DNA of 64,000 nucleotides, taken from the NCBI GenBank assembly GCA_018003015.1, contig JAGNEZ010000003.1, positions 62,001-126,000 on the forward strand. The letters are read 5' to 3'. Within the stretch, counting starts at the first letter, position 1; each line of letters starts with the position of its first letter. Below the pieces are notes generated by a model. That model made no database searches and was not told the origin of the DNA. It saw only the letters and a program-made list of their open reading frames with translations. This document shows positions 8,049 to 16,836 of this stretch, piece by piece. The position numbers were made by a program, and so were the translations under genes. This stretch comes from Phycisphaerae bacterium. GTDB lineage: Bacteria > Planctomycetota > Phycisphaerae > UBA1845 > PWPN01.

Positions 8049-9404
8049 ATGGCGGGTATTGCAGGAATCGTAGGCACCGGCAAAAGTGAGTCCGTCAGCC
8101 GAATGCTGACCCGAATGGCCCATCGTGGCCGGGCCGGACACAAAGTGGTCGAAACGAAGGGCACCACGCTCGGCGCCGTTTGGCCGGCCGGCGCTCGCCG
8201 CCCGATCCTCCGGGAGCACCACGTCGCCTGCGATTCCATCGGCAACGGACAGTTCGCGGAAGCCCGCGCGAACGACGGCACCCTGACGCTCTCACGCGAT
8301 CCCATCGGAGCCGTCCCGCTCTACTATGGCCAACACGCGGACGGCTCGCTCTGCTTCGCCTCGGAGGTCAAGGGCCTGCTGGAAATGACTAGGGATGTGA
8401 ACGAGCTTCCGCCCGGCTGTCAGTATGACGGCCAGCACCTGATCCGAGGCGATGAGCTGCAGGTCAGGGGAACCATCACCGAGCAGCCCGAAGATGTCGC
8501 CACCACCTTGTGGGCCTGCCTGGACGGGGCGGTCAGAAGTCGCATTCACCAACACACGATGGGCGCATGGCTGTCCGGCGGACTCGATTCCAGCGCCATC
8601 GCCGCCCTGGTCCGACCGCACGTGCGCAGGCTGTACACCGTCGCCGGCGGCGTGGCAGGATCACCCGACCTGGGTTTTGCCCGGCAGGTCGCGGACGTCA
8701 TTCGGTCGGACCACCACGAGGTCGTGATCAGTCTCCCAGAAATGCTCCACGTCCTCCCGACCGTCATCTACCACCTGGAGTCGTTTGACGCCCTGCTCGT
8801 ACGGTCCAGCATCATCAACTACCTCGTGGCACGACGCATGGCCGAACTCGCTCCCGAAACCTTCTCCGGCGAAGGAGGCGATGAACTGTTCGCTGGCTAC
8901 GACTATCTCAAAACCCTGGAGAGCTGCCACCTCGCCCAGGAACTCGTGGATCTCATCGGGCGGCTGCACAATACGGCCCTGCAACGGGTCGACCGCTCGG
9001 CCGCCGCCCACGGGCTCGTGGCCCACGTCCCTTTCGTCAACCCGACCATCGTCGATTACGCGACGCGCATCCCCGTCGAGTTCAAGATCCGCAACGGCAT
9101 CGAAAAGTGGATCCTGCGTCAGGCGATGAAGGACCTGCTGCCCCCGGCCGTCCTCAACAGACCCAAGGCCAAGTTCTGGCAAGGCGCCGGCGTCGGCGAC
9201 CTCCTGTCGAACCACGCCGACCAGCACATCTCCAATGAGGAGTTCAGACACCAGCGGAACCTGGACAACGGCTGGATGCTCAACAGCAAGGAAGAGCTCA
9301 TGTACTACCGGATCTTCAAGGACGCCTTCGGCACACTCGAGAATCTATCCTGGATGGGCCGCACCAAGGGGGCCCCGTCCGTCACGAGACTCGAGCGAAC
9401 GTGA
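8049..9404 (+). CDS. Asparagine-synthetase-like amide ligase lacking the glutaminase nucleophile
   Basis: The 451-residue protein has the AsnB fold: an N-terminal Ntn-type domain and a C-terminal ATP pyrophosphatase domain with SGGLDSS (176-182) and the later FSGEGGDELFAGYDY motif. These residues bind ATP and adenylate a carboxylate. The glutaminase half is dead: the invariant start MCG reads MAG, so the nucleophilic Cys is Ala. The block carrying the glutamine-binding NGEIYN and GSD motifs is also missing, making the domain about 55 residues shorter than in E. coli AsnB. The remaining parts (MAHRGRAGH, LSRDPIGAVPLYYG, FASEVKGLL) keep the scaffold. It should therefore use free ammonia, an amine, or an internal amine as in beta-lactam synthetases. 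AGGAG (8036-8040) precedes ATG 8049. It is the last gene of the run, 24 bases after the mutase. Confidence 0.88.
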   Translation: MAGIAGIVGTGKSESVSRMLTRMAHRGRAGHKVVETKGTTLGAVWPAGARRPILREHHVACDSIGNGQFAEARANDGTLTLSRDPIGAVPLYYGQHADGSLCFASEVKGLLEMTRDVNELPPGCQYDGQHLIRGDELQVRGTITEQPEDVATTLWACLDGAVRSRIHQHTMGAWLSGGLDSSAIAALVRPHVRRLYTVAGGVAGSPDLGFARQVADVIRSDHHEVVISLPEMLHVLPTVIYHLESFDALLVRSSIINYLVARRMAELAPETFSGEGGDELFAGYDYLKTLESCHLAQELVDLIGRLHNTALQRVDRSAAAHGLVAHVPFVNPTIVDYATRIPVEFKIRNGIEKWILRQAMKDLLPPAVLNRPKAKFWQGAGVGDLLSNHADQHISNEEFRHQRNLDNGWMLNSKEELMYYRIFKDAFGTLENLSWMGRTKGAPSVTRLERT

Positions 9405-9474
9405 ACGGCCTGCGCAGTACCCACGATCACCCTGAACAGCCCTTCGTGCCCATGATCCCAGGAAACCGTCGAGT

Positions 9475-12400
9475 TCAGCCCGTCACGCAGGACGGATCGA
9501 CCATCACCCCCGCACCGCGGTAACAGCGCTGGAAGATACCAAAGTCGGATTGGTCAATGTCCAAATCCCCGTCCAAGTCGGCTCGCTCACCGCCAGGCAC
9601 GGGCGGACCCATCGCCGGTCCAGTCCAGCACCCCCGGAAAACCACGAAATCGTCACCGTCCACGTCACCATCACAGTCGAAGTCCGGCGAAAACGGCGGC
9701 CGCCACGGGCGGGCGGCAATCCGGGCCTGCGCCGCGGCCAGCATCGACGGCCAAACCGTGTTGTCAATCGGAAAGCCGTATTCCGAGGAGAAATGATCGC
9801 GCAAATCCTGCCCGGCCGAGGCGCTGAACGCCGCGACGATCCACGTGGCCTGCTTCCCATCATCATTGATGGTCACCGGCAACCCCTCCTGCGCCGGCTG
9901 GAACGTGCTGAACAGGTCAAACCACGCCTTCGGGCCGTAAGCCTCGTACACCTCATAGAAAATGCCGTCCATCAGGTCGGGCGTCAGACTCCGGTAGTTC
10001 TTGCCGGCATTCTTGTACTTCACCAGTTGCTGCTGGTATGCAGCCTTGGCATTGTCGAAATCAAGGTCAATACTCTCCCGGGCCAACGATCCGACCGCGG
10101 AGGGACATGCCCCCAGGCAGTGGCGAGTCCACATCCCGCACAGCGTCGCAAGCCCTTCACTGTAGGTGAAGTTGAGCATACAACCCGGGGCGGTGATGAA
10201 CTGGTACAGCGGGCCGGAGGCAAGGATGAAATTGTGCCCCAGCTCGTGAAAGATAATCCCCCACTGCGGAACAGGACGACGCGGATCGGCGACGATGTAG
10301 CAACTCTTCGGATCAGGGCTGCAGAACAACCATCCCAGCCGGATCGGATTCGTGCCCGCAAGGCCGCACACCGCAGTGCTCTCGTTGTTGGTCACGTCGC
10401 ACACGAAGTAATGCAGACCGCCACGATAGGGCAGCGTTCCGGTCAGATCGTGCTGCGCCCGGTAGGCGAGATCCGTGGCCGCAACCTGATCGTAGTCAGC
10501 AGCAAGCTTCGCGAGGTCAAAGCCCTGGATCAGCCCCGGCGCGTAAAACGCGATCCGATCGCCCCGAAAGGGCTCGTGCTGCACACCCAGGTCCACATCA
10601 GTGCAGCGAATCAGCGCCTGGTTGTCCGCAATGACACCGTCCGCCGTGACCTCGACCCAGCCCGTGGTCCCGGACGCCATGGCCGACGGCGCTGCCGTGA
10701 CCACCCCGGCCGCATCCACGGTGCCCACGCTTGCACTCAAACCGCTGTACTCCAGGCAATAGTCGCCGGTCGGCAGCAGCTCGCCCGCCGGGCCGCGAAT
10801 CTCAACTTCCAGCTGCCCACTGGGTACACCAGGCGATAACAGCAGCAGCGGCGTGGTGACGATGACGTGAGCCGGCGCCGGCCGCGTCAACCCCAGACTC
10901 CACTCCCATGTCTCCCCATTGGTGATCACCGAATAACCGTTGTACGTGTCACCCCCCAAAAGCACGATCGCTCCCCGCGCGCTGTCATACGCCATCGCAT
11001 GCGATCCGCGAGCCCGCGGCACCGCCTTGGCGAACCGCATCATCGCCCAGCTCTCACCGTCCCACCACCAGGCGTCGTTCTGGTAGGTGTAGGTGGCTGT
11101 GCGGCCGCCAAAAAGCACCGTCCTCCGCCCGTGGCGGTCATAGACCATGGCGTGGTCCAGCCGTGCAGCCGGCTCGCCCCTGACCCCCGAGCTGCGCCGG
11201 GTCCAGTCCACCCCATCCCACTCCCAGGTGTCCCGGTAATACGTCGAGTAGCTGCTGTAGTGGTAGCCGCCGAACAACACGGTGACCCCGCGGTCGCGGT
11301 CATAGACCATGGCATGCAGATGTCGCGCCAAAGGACTGTTGCTCGCCGTCCGCTGCGTCCAGGTCGACCCGTCCCACTCCCAGGTCTCGTCGTTGGAAAC
11401 TCCGGTGTAACCGCCAAAAAGAACCACCACATGGCGGCGGCTGTCGTACACCATCGCGTGGCCGCTACGCGACGAGGGCCCACCCACAGCCTTCTTGACC
11501 CAGGCGACACCGTCCCACTCCCACGTCTCCACCCCCGCACTGTTGCCGCCAAATAGAACAACGACATGGCGATCGCTATCGTACGCCATCGCATGGCCGT
11601 GACGAGGAGAAGGACCGGTCGTCGCCTTGAGCACCCAGAGATTACCATCGTACTCCCAGGTCTCGGCCCCGCCGGAGGTGCCACCAAATAGAACAACCAC
11701 CTCGCGGTCGCTGTCGTACGCCATGGCGTGCGCCCTGCGCGGCGAGGGACTACCCCTGGCAATCTGTATCCACTCACCACCGTTCCACTGCCATGTGTCA
11801 CTGCCGGCGCTGCCACCCTGCAGACTCCCTCCAAAAACCATCGCAGCCTGCTGAATAGGGTCATACACCATGCCATGATCCCACCGCGATGGAGGGCTCG
11901 CCACCGGCGCACGCTTCGCCCACGACACCCCGTCCCACTCCCAGGTCTCGTTCGTGTAGGGACTGGTCTTGCCACCGTACAGCGTAATCACCCGCCGAGC
12001 CCCGTCGTACACCATCGCGTGCCTCTCACGCGGCGATGGACGCGCCGCCGGACTACGCTCGGCCCACACCGCCCCATCCCACTCCCACGTGTCATTAACC
12101 GCCCCGCCGCTGCCCCACCCCCCAAAGAGCACCGTCACCTCCCGGTCACGGTCGTACACCATCGCATGCTCATACCGCGGCGACGGCCGGACCGCCGGAT
12201 CCAGCAGTGCCCAATCCGTGCCGTCCCATGTCCATGTGTCACTCATGTAACTGCCGGTCATCCATCCGCCAAATAGCAACACCACGCCCCGGCTGACATC
12301 GTAAACCATCGCATGGCTAGTAAGAGCAGGCGGCATGTGCACAGGATTCCGCTGCACCCAACTCGTGCCGTCCCATTCCCAGGTCTCGTCACTGTACGAG

Positions 12401-12735
12401 GTCGCACTGCCTGCAGTGCCTCCAAAAAGCACTGTCACCCCGCGAGTCGAATCGTAAGCCAATGCATGCCCGCTCCGGGCAGACGGGCCGGACGTGGACC
12501 GCAAGGACCACGCCGAGCCGTCCCACTCCCACGTCTCTCCGAAGGCAAAACCCAGTTGGCCCCCAAACATGACCGTCACTTGCCGAGCACTGTCGTAAAC
12601 CATGGCCAGCGAAGCCCGGGCGTCCGGCTGGGGCTTATCCCAACCCGCACAGGTCTGGCCAACTACCGGGCAAACACCTAGCGCCAGAACCAACGCGACG
12701 GCCACCCCCCTCAAAACGCTGAGCTTCCGTCCCAT
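9475..12735 (-). CDS. Secreted kelch-repeat metalloprotease-like protein with C-terminal dockerin
   Basis: The 1086-residue protein has four parts. A signal peptide (1-26, hydrophobic, ending VVGQ) comes first. Twelve kelch-like repeats follow (about 38-622), each of about 45-54 residues with HAMVYD, VVLFGG and ETWEWDG..W signatures, forming beta-propellers. Next is a beta-sandwich-like segment, then a zinc-peptidase region with FHELGHN (about residue 829) and a following YSEGLATL glutamate, the gluzincin pattern. The C-terminus holds two dockerin-type calcium loops (DCDGDVDGDDF and DLDGDLDIDQSDF). It is probably exported and attached to or displayed at the cell surface. GGAAAGGAG precedes ATG 12735 at good spacing. 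The protease activity is inferred from the motif only, and the substrate is unknown. Confidence 0.8.
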   Translation of the reverse strand: MGRKLSVLRGVAVALVLALGVCPVVGQTCAGWDKPQPDARASLAMVYDSARQVTVMFGGQLGFAFGETWEWDGSAWSLRSTSGPSARSGHALAYDSTRGVTVLFGGTAGSATSYSDETWEWDGTSWVQRNPVHMPPALTSHAMVYDVSRGVVLLFGGWMTGSYMSDTWTWDGTDWALLDPAVRPSPRYEHAMVYDRDREVTVLFGGWGSGGAVNDTWEWDGAVWAERSPAARPSPRERHAMVYDGARRVITLYGGKTSPYTNETWEWDGVSWAKRAPVASPPSRWDHGMVYDPIQQAAMVFGGSLQGGSAGSDTWQWNGGEWIQIARGSPSPRRAHAMAYDSDREVVVLFGGTSGGAETWEYDGNLWVLKATTGPSPRHGHAMAYDSDRHVVVLFGGNSAGVETWEWDGVAWVKKAVGGPSSRSGHAMVYDSRRHVVVLFGGYTGVSNDETWEWDGSTWTQRTASNSPLARHLHAMVYDRDRGVTVLFGGYHYSSYSTYYRDTWEWDGVDWTRRSSGVRGEPAARLDHAMVYDRHGRRTVLFGGRTATYTYQNDAWWWDGESWAMMRFAKAVPRARGSHAMAYDSARGAIVLLGGDTYNGYSVITNGETWEWSLGLTRPAPAHVIVTTPLLLLSPGVPSGQLEVEIRGPAGELLPTGDYCLEYSGLSASVGTVDAAGVVTAAPSAMASGTTGWVEVTADGVIADNQALIRCTDVDLGVQHEPFRGDRIAFYAPGLIQGFDLAKLAADYDQVAATDLAYRAQHDLTGTLPYRGGLHYFVCDVTNNESTAVCGLAGTNPIRLGWLFCSPDPKSCYIVADPRRPVPQWGIIFHELGHNFILASGPLYQFITAPGCMLNFTYSEGLATLCGMWTRHCLGACPSAVGSLARESIDLDFDNAKAAYQQQLVKYKNAGKNYRSLTPDLMDGIFYEVYEAYGPKAWFDLFSTFQPAQEGLPVTINDDGKQATWIVAAFSASAGQDLRDHFSSEYGFPIDNTVWPSMLAAAQARIAARPWRPPFSPDFDCDGDVDGDDFVVFRGCWTGPAMGPPVPGGERADLDGDLDIDQSDFGIFQRCYRGAGVMVDPSCVTG
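10870..12624 (-). repeat. Twelve tandem kelch-like coding repeats
   Basis: Twelve degenerate in-frame repeats of about 135-160 bases encode the kelch-like units of the 9475-12735 gene. At DNA level the most constant stretches are those encoding ETWEWDG and HAMVYD. This is a protein repeat array, not a CRISPR array. Confidence 0.8.
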
Positions 12736-13281
12736 GACCCACTCCTTTCCAACCCCTCCAACCGCGACCTCGCCCCTCGCTCCCTAGCAGCCCACCAGGC
12801 CGGGCGCACCGACCCTCGATTCAGAAGGGAAGACAATCCAAAGAGGCAACCGCAAAACGGCCTAGGTATGCACCCCCTCTAGTATACCGCAAACCACCAT
12901 GCGAAATCAAGCTCCAGCACAATTCGTGCTCCCTGAGAGAACCTCCCCGCAACCCAACCTCCCCAACGCCACCCAGCCAGAAATCGCCGGCATGCGACCC
13001 TACACCCAAACCGAACCGGCTTCGCACCCTCCACCCATAACGGTCTGATAATCACCGACCAGATCGAGCCGCCACCTGGCCAAAAAGGCCGCTGGACACG
13101 CCAGAGTCATTGTCGGCCGGCGGAGATGCCCGCAAACGCTCCACTCGATTCGTGCCCGTCCGCCCCCCCCCGCCTGGACCGCTTGCAGCTGTTGGGCCAG
13201 AATAGGCCCGCGATACGCGGGTGTGGAGGACCATGTGACCCAAGAACCGAGCCCTCGGGACTTGGAATGAGGTGCACGGCC
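12736..13281. other. Divergent intergenic region between kelch gene and fumC
   Basis: Of these 546 bases the left part is the leader and promoter of the leftward gene (promoter at 12881-12910). The right part (about 12920-13281) lies upstream of fumC. It is GC-rich and contains GATAAT at 13047-13052, a possible -10 box without a good -35. I see no gene in it; open frames here have no ribosome-binding site or family features. Confidence 0.4.
12881..12910 (-). promoter_or_regulatory. Candidate sigma-70 promoter for the kelch/dockerin gene
   Basis: On the minus strand TTGATT (12905-12910) and TATACT (12881-12886) are separated by 18 bases. Transcription would begin near 12874 and leave a leader of about 138 bases before ATG 12735. 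Confidence 0.5.
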
Positions 13282-14688
13282 ATGTCGACCGGCAGAACAC
13301 GAATCGAATCGGACAGCATGGGCCAGATGGAAGTGCCCGACTGGGCACTCTGGGGAGCCCAGACCCAGCGGGCCGTCCAGAACTTCCCGATCAGCGGGTA
13401 TCGGTTCGACCGGCGGTTCATCCGGGCCATGGGACTGATCAAGTCGGCCGCCGCACACGTCAATCGCGAACTCGGCCTGCTGGACGAACGCCGAGCCGGG
13501 TGGATCACTGCGGCCACCGAAGAGGTCATCGAGGGCAAGCTCGACGACCATTTCGTGCTCGACATCTTCCAGACCGGTTCCGGAACCAGCACGAACATGA
13601 ACGCCAACGAGGTCGTCAGCAACCGGGCGATCCAACTGGCCGGCGGCAAGGTCGGCTCACGCGAGCCCGTCCACCCTAACGATCACGTCAACATGGGCCA
13701 GTCGAGCAACGACGTCATCCCGACGGCCATCCATGTCGCGGCGGCGGAGGGCCTCAAGAACGACCTGCTCCCCACACTGGAAGCCTTGGCCAAACGCCTG
13801 ACCGAGAAGGCCAACCGCTACTGGAACGTCATCAAGATCGGGCGAACCCACTTGCAGGACGCCACACCAATCCGGCTCGGCCAGGAAATCAGCGGCTGGG
13901 CGGCTCAGGTGAAACTGAGCCAAGAACGTATGGCGCGGGCAACCATGGCGTTAGGCGCACTACCCATCGGCGGTACGGCCGTCGGCACGGGCATCAATAC
14001 CCACCCGGAGTTCGGCAAGCGAATGGCCGCCAAGCTCACCAAACTGACCGGCATCCCGTTCTCAGAAGCGGAGAACCATTTCGAGGCCCAAGCGGCCAAG
14101 GACGCCATTTGCAGCGCCAGCGGCGAGCTTCGGGCGGTGGCCGTCGCCCTGACCAAGATCGCCAACGACATCCGCTGGCTGGCCAGCGGGCCGCGGTGCG
14201 GACTGGCCGAGATCCGCATCCCCAGTACCCAACCGGGATCAAGCATCATGCCCGGCAAGGTCAACCCGGTCATGAGCGAAATGCTGATTCAGGTCTGCAC
14301 CCAGGTGATCGGCAACGACCTGGCGGTTACACTCGGCGCCCGCGACAGCGTGTTTCAGCTGAACGTGATGATGCCGCTAATCGCCCGCAACCTGCTCGAG
14401 TCCATCCGCCTGCTGACCAACGCATTGAAGGTGTTCACCGAGCGATGCGTGGCCGGACTCCAAGCCAACGAGCAGCGCTGCGCGCTGATGATCGAGCAGT
14501 CGCTGGCGATGTGCACGAGCCTCGCCCCGGCCATCGGCTATGACCAGGCGGCGGCCATCGCCAAGGAAGCCTCGGCTACCGGCCAGACGGTCCGGCAGGT
14601 GGCCCTGGCCAAAGCAGTCTTGCCCCCCGAGCAGTTGAGCAAGCTGCTCGACCCGGCAACCATGACCGCACCCACGGAATCGGCCTGA
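13282..14688 (+). CDS. fumC: Fumarate hydratase class II
   Basis: This 468-residue enzyme interconverts fumarate and malate in the TCA cycle as a cytoplasmic homotetramer. Diagnostic segments are GSGTSTNMNANEV, HVNMGQSSNDVIPTA, KIGRTHLQDATP, and the superfamily signature GSSIMPGKVNPVMSEM near residue 320. Length and order fit class II (iron-free) fumarases. I chose ATG 13282 (MSTGRTRIESDSMGQMEVP), which begins where family members begin and is preceded by GAGG (13270-13273). A longer frame back to 13126 encodes Pro/Cys-rich sequence unlike fumarase. The stop codon overlaps the start of the next gene (ATGA), so the two are probably cotranscribed. Confidence 0.95.
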   Translation: MSTGRTRIESDSMGQMEVPDWALWGAQTQRAVQNFPISGYRFDRRFIRAMGLIKSAAAHVNRELGLLDERRAGWITAATEEVIEGKLDDHFVLDIFQTGSGTSTNMNANEVVSNRAIQLAGGKVGSREPVHPNDHVNMGQSSNDVIPTAIHVAAAEGLKNDLLPTLEALAKRLTEKANRYWNVIKIGRTHLQDATPIRLGQEISGWAAQVKLSQERMARATMALGALPIGGTAVGTGINTHPEFGKRMAAKLTKLTGIPFSEAENHFEAQAAKDAICSASGELRAVAVALTKIANDIRWLASGPRCGLAEIRIPSTQPGSSIMPGKVNPVMSEMLIQVCTQVIGNDLAVTLGARDSVFQLNVMMPLIARNLLESIRLLTNALKVFTERCVAGLQANEQRCALMIEQSLAMCTSLAPAIGYDQAAAIAKEASATGQTVRQVALAKAVLPPEQLSKLLDPATMTAPTESA

Positions 14689-15383
14689 TGACCCACGAAC
14701 CCCATTTGTGCCCCAAGCTCGACGGAACGTCCCCAAGACCACTCTGTGGCCCAGACGCCTCGCCCGTGTCCTGTCCGCCGCCCGGCCGACGTTTCGCCCG
14801 CTCCCGCGACTGGATCTGCCCACTGGTCACGCTGGCGGTGGCCGCCTTGTGGACCCTGGCGGCCAAGGGGGCGGCCGACCACGTCAACCATAGCAACCTC
14901 GCCCGCCTCATGGGCACGGTCATGTTCGGAACCAGTCTCTCACCCGACTCGGGCAACGAGACCGCCCTGCCTTTTCCCCTGCCCGGACCGAAACAGACCA
15001 GACCCGCTCCAGCCAAGCCGCTCTTCCACGAATCCCTCGCCCGTCAGAGCGGATCCGTGGAGGGCACCACTTACATCTGGCGATGGAGCATGATGGCCGT
15101 GGCCGTCCTGCTGACATTCGCCGCGATTCTCTCGCTGGCCACGAGCCAGACCAGACCGCTCCACCTCCTGGCCGCGCTCGTCATCCTCGCCAGTACCGTC
15201 GGGACTTATCTGGCTATACGCCAACTGGTCAACCCCGCCCGCGGCGGCCTCGAGGAGCAACCCCTGCTGTTCTACGTACTCGTGTTGGGTCTGCAGTCGC
15301 TCTACGGATGGGTGCTCCTGTTCCTGTTTGCACCTCGCCCCGCGCCGCGGATGCCCGCCCCTTCCCAGGGCGGCCACAGATAA
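14688..15383 (+). CDS. Hypothetical membrane protein, about four transmembrane segments
   Basis: I do not recognise this 231-residue protein. Hydrophobic stretches lie near residues 44-60 (CPLVTLAVAALWTLAA), 130-150 (WSMMAVAVLLTFAAILSLA), 155-175 (LHLLAALVILASTVGTYLAI) and 192-212 (LFYVLVLGLQSLYGWVLLFLF). A polar loop of about 65 residues follows the first. The N-terminal 35 residues are Pro/Cys-rich and the C-terminus ends in a short basic tail. It starts inside the fumC stop codon (ATGA overlap), a strong sign of translational coupling. A role linked to fumarate metabolism is only suggested by position. Confidence 0.65.
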   Translation: MTHEPHLCPKLDGTSPRPLCGPDASPVSCPPPGRRFARSRDWICPLVTLAVAALWTLAAKGAADHVNHSNLARLMGTVMFGTSLSPDSGNETALPFPLPGPKQTRPAPAKPLFHESLARQSGSVEGTTYIWRWSMMAVAVLLTFAAILSLATSQTRPLHLLAALVILASTVGTYLAIRQLVNPARGGLEEQPLLFYVLVLGLQSLYGWVLLFLFAPRPAPRMPAPSQGGHR

Positions 15384-15409
15384 CTCGGAGAATCAACTGC
15401 CCGCTGACA

Positions 15410-15424
15410 ACCCGGCATCCGGGT
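15410..15424. terminator. Small hairpin between convergent genes
   Basis: ACCCGG-CAT-CCGGGT forms a six-pair stem in the 117 bases between two convergent genes. There is no T-run, so it is only a weak candidate for a bidirectional terminator. Confidence 0.3.
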
Positions 15425-15500
15425 GAACCGTAATCCTGCAGGTGTGCGGTTCGTCGCCAGGAACGCCGCATCCCGAAACCGGTCCCCCAGGCCAGGCTGG

Positions 15501-16805
15501 TCACTTGATCAATCGCGCGTCGCACCAGTCGGCCTGGTCGCCGATGTCCTGTTCCTCGCCGAAATCCACCTTCAGCTCCAGCCGCTTGGCCCCCTTGATG
15601 GGAACGAGGATGTCCATCGCCTTGTCTCGGCCGGTCACCCGTCCGCTGCGGTAGACCTCCTTGCCGTCGGCCAGAACGCTGAAGATGGCGTTGCCCAGCG
15701 GCCGGGAACCGTCGTCGATCCCAATCGTGGCCGCCAACTGATCATAGCCCGTCTTCAAGTCGTAGCTGAGCACGGCCTGCGAGTGCATGCCGATGCCGCG
15801 AAGAAAGCTCCGACCGCCCATGCGAAGCTCACGGTTGGCCACCGAGCGGTTGTAGCGATACGGCCAGCGGGTGACGCCGAACGGCTCAAACGAGTACCCC
15901 GCCGGCTCCAGGTCGCTCAGGAACACCAGGCGGTCACCGCGAAAGCCAATCTCCATCAGCCGCGAAACCGGCACGACCACCGCCTTGTTGCCACCGATAA
16001 TCAGCCGGATCGTCTCGACGTCACCACCCGTGATTCGCCCGCAGAGAATCGACCCGTCGTCCAAAGTACACCTGGCCGGGGCTGCAGCCCCACGACCCAC
16101 GCCCGCGGCCATGACCAGACCACACGCCTTCTGGGCCGCAAACGCCACACTCCTGTCGCGCCAGCGGAACGAGCCACCCTTCACGTCAAGCGACTCCAGC
16201 GTCCCGCGCAGGGTCTGCATCTTGTTGTTGGCCCCCATAATGAAAAGCGCGTCCTGCGAGGCATCCGGTCGGTCAAGCGCCTTGCCAAAAGCCCCCACAG
16301 CCTCATCGCTCCATGAGCCCAGATAGCGAACACCGGCCAGATCACTCAGCGAGAGCTTCATCCGGTCGGCCAATGCGGCCGCCACCTCGATCCCCTCCCG
16401 ACCTCCCGCCAGTAGGCGACCAGGCAACTGACTGCCGTCCTTGAGGTAGATGACAAGTTCGACCCCCTCGGCCGGCATCGTCGAAGACGGAGAACCCGCC
16501 GGAGCACTCATCGCCAATCGCGAACCGCCAGCCCCAGGCCATTTCACCGACATCACGTCATCGGCCTTCAGGGAGAACTCCTGCGTGCCCTCGGCCAGCC
16601 GCAGCGAACCATCCCCGTCAGCCCCCAACCAAGCACCGCTGACCGTCTTCCCTTCAACGGTAATCACCCGAACCACCGGCCCGGCCGCCAACGTCGCCCC
16701 GGTGGCACACGCCAGAACCAGCGATGCCCCCACCAAGAGAAATCGTCGCCGGACACTCCTCGATCTCGGTGAGGCGTATCCCCATGTACCCGTCTCACTT
16801 CTCAC
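15501..16805 (-). CDS. Secreted NPCBM-domain protein
   Basis: The protein has about 434 residues from a proposed GTG start at 16805. This choice avoids overlap with the upstream gene (stop at 16837) and puts a signal peptide (RRRFLLVGASLVLACATGAT) near the N-terminus. The start is uncertain because no clear ribosome-binding site is visible. The C-terminal 130 residues match the NPCBM fold (novel putative carbohydrate-binding module): SFLRGIGMHSQAVLSYDL, then DQLAATIGIDDGSRPLGN and AKRLELKVDFGEEQDIGDQ. Residues about 30-110 contain two small beta-rich repeats (VRVITVEGKTVSG, LVIYLKDGSQLPG). It is the last gene of a leftward group of three exported proteins. It probably binds sugar polymers outside the cytoplasm; no catalytic domain is evident. 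Confidence 0.75.
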   Translation of the reverse strand: MRSETGTWGYASPRSRSVRRRFLLVGASLVLACATGATLAAGPVVRVITVEGKTVSGAWLGADGDGSLRLAEGTQEFSLKADDVMSVKWPGAGGSRLAMSAPAGSPSSTMPAEGVELVIYLKDGSQLPGRLLAGGREGIEVAAALADRMKLSLSDLAGVRYLGSWSDEAVGAFGKALDRPDASQDALFIMGANNKMQTLRGTLESLDVKGGSFRWRDRSVAFAAQKACGLVMAAGVGRGAAAPARCTLDDGSILCGRITGGDVETIRLIIGGNKAVVVPVSRLMEIGFRGDRLVFLSDLEPAGYSFEPFGVTRWPYRYNRSVANRELRMGGRSFLRGIGMHSQAVLSYDLKTGYDQLAATIGIDDGSRPLGNAIFSVLADGKEVYRSGRVTGRDKAMDILVPIKGAKRLELKVDFGEEQDIGDQADWCDARLIK

Positions 16806-16836
16806 TTCTCGACCGTCGCCAAAAACAACGCTCAAG

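Noticed and set aside
9550-10839. 429-residue rightward open frame
   Set aside because: It is antisense to the kelch/dockerin gene, whose signal peptide, repeats and zinc motif are clear.
10870-12624. Possible CRISPR-like repeat array
   Set aside because: The repeats are in frame, degenerate and about 135-160 bases long, and encode kelch-like units; there are no constant repeats with unique spacers.
13126-13281. Longer N-terminus for fumarase
   Set aside because: The extra 52 residues are Pro/Cys/Arg-rich and unlike any fumarase N-terminus; ATG 13282 has a plausible ribosome-binding site.
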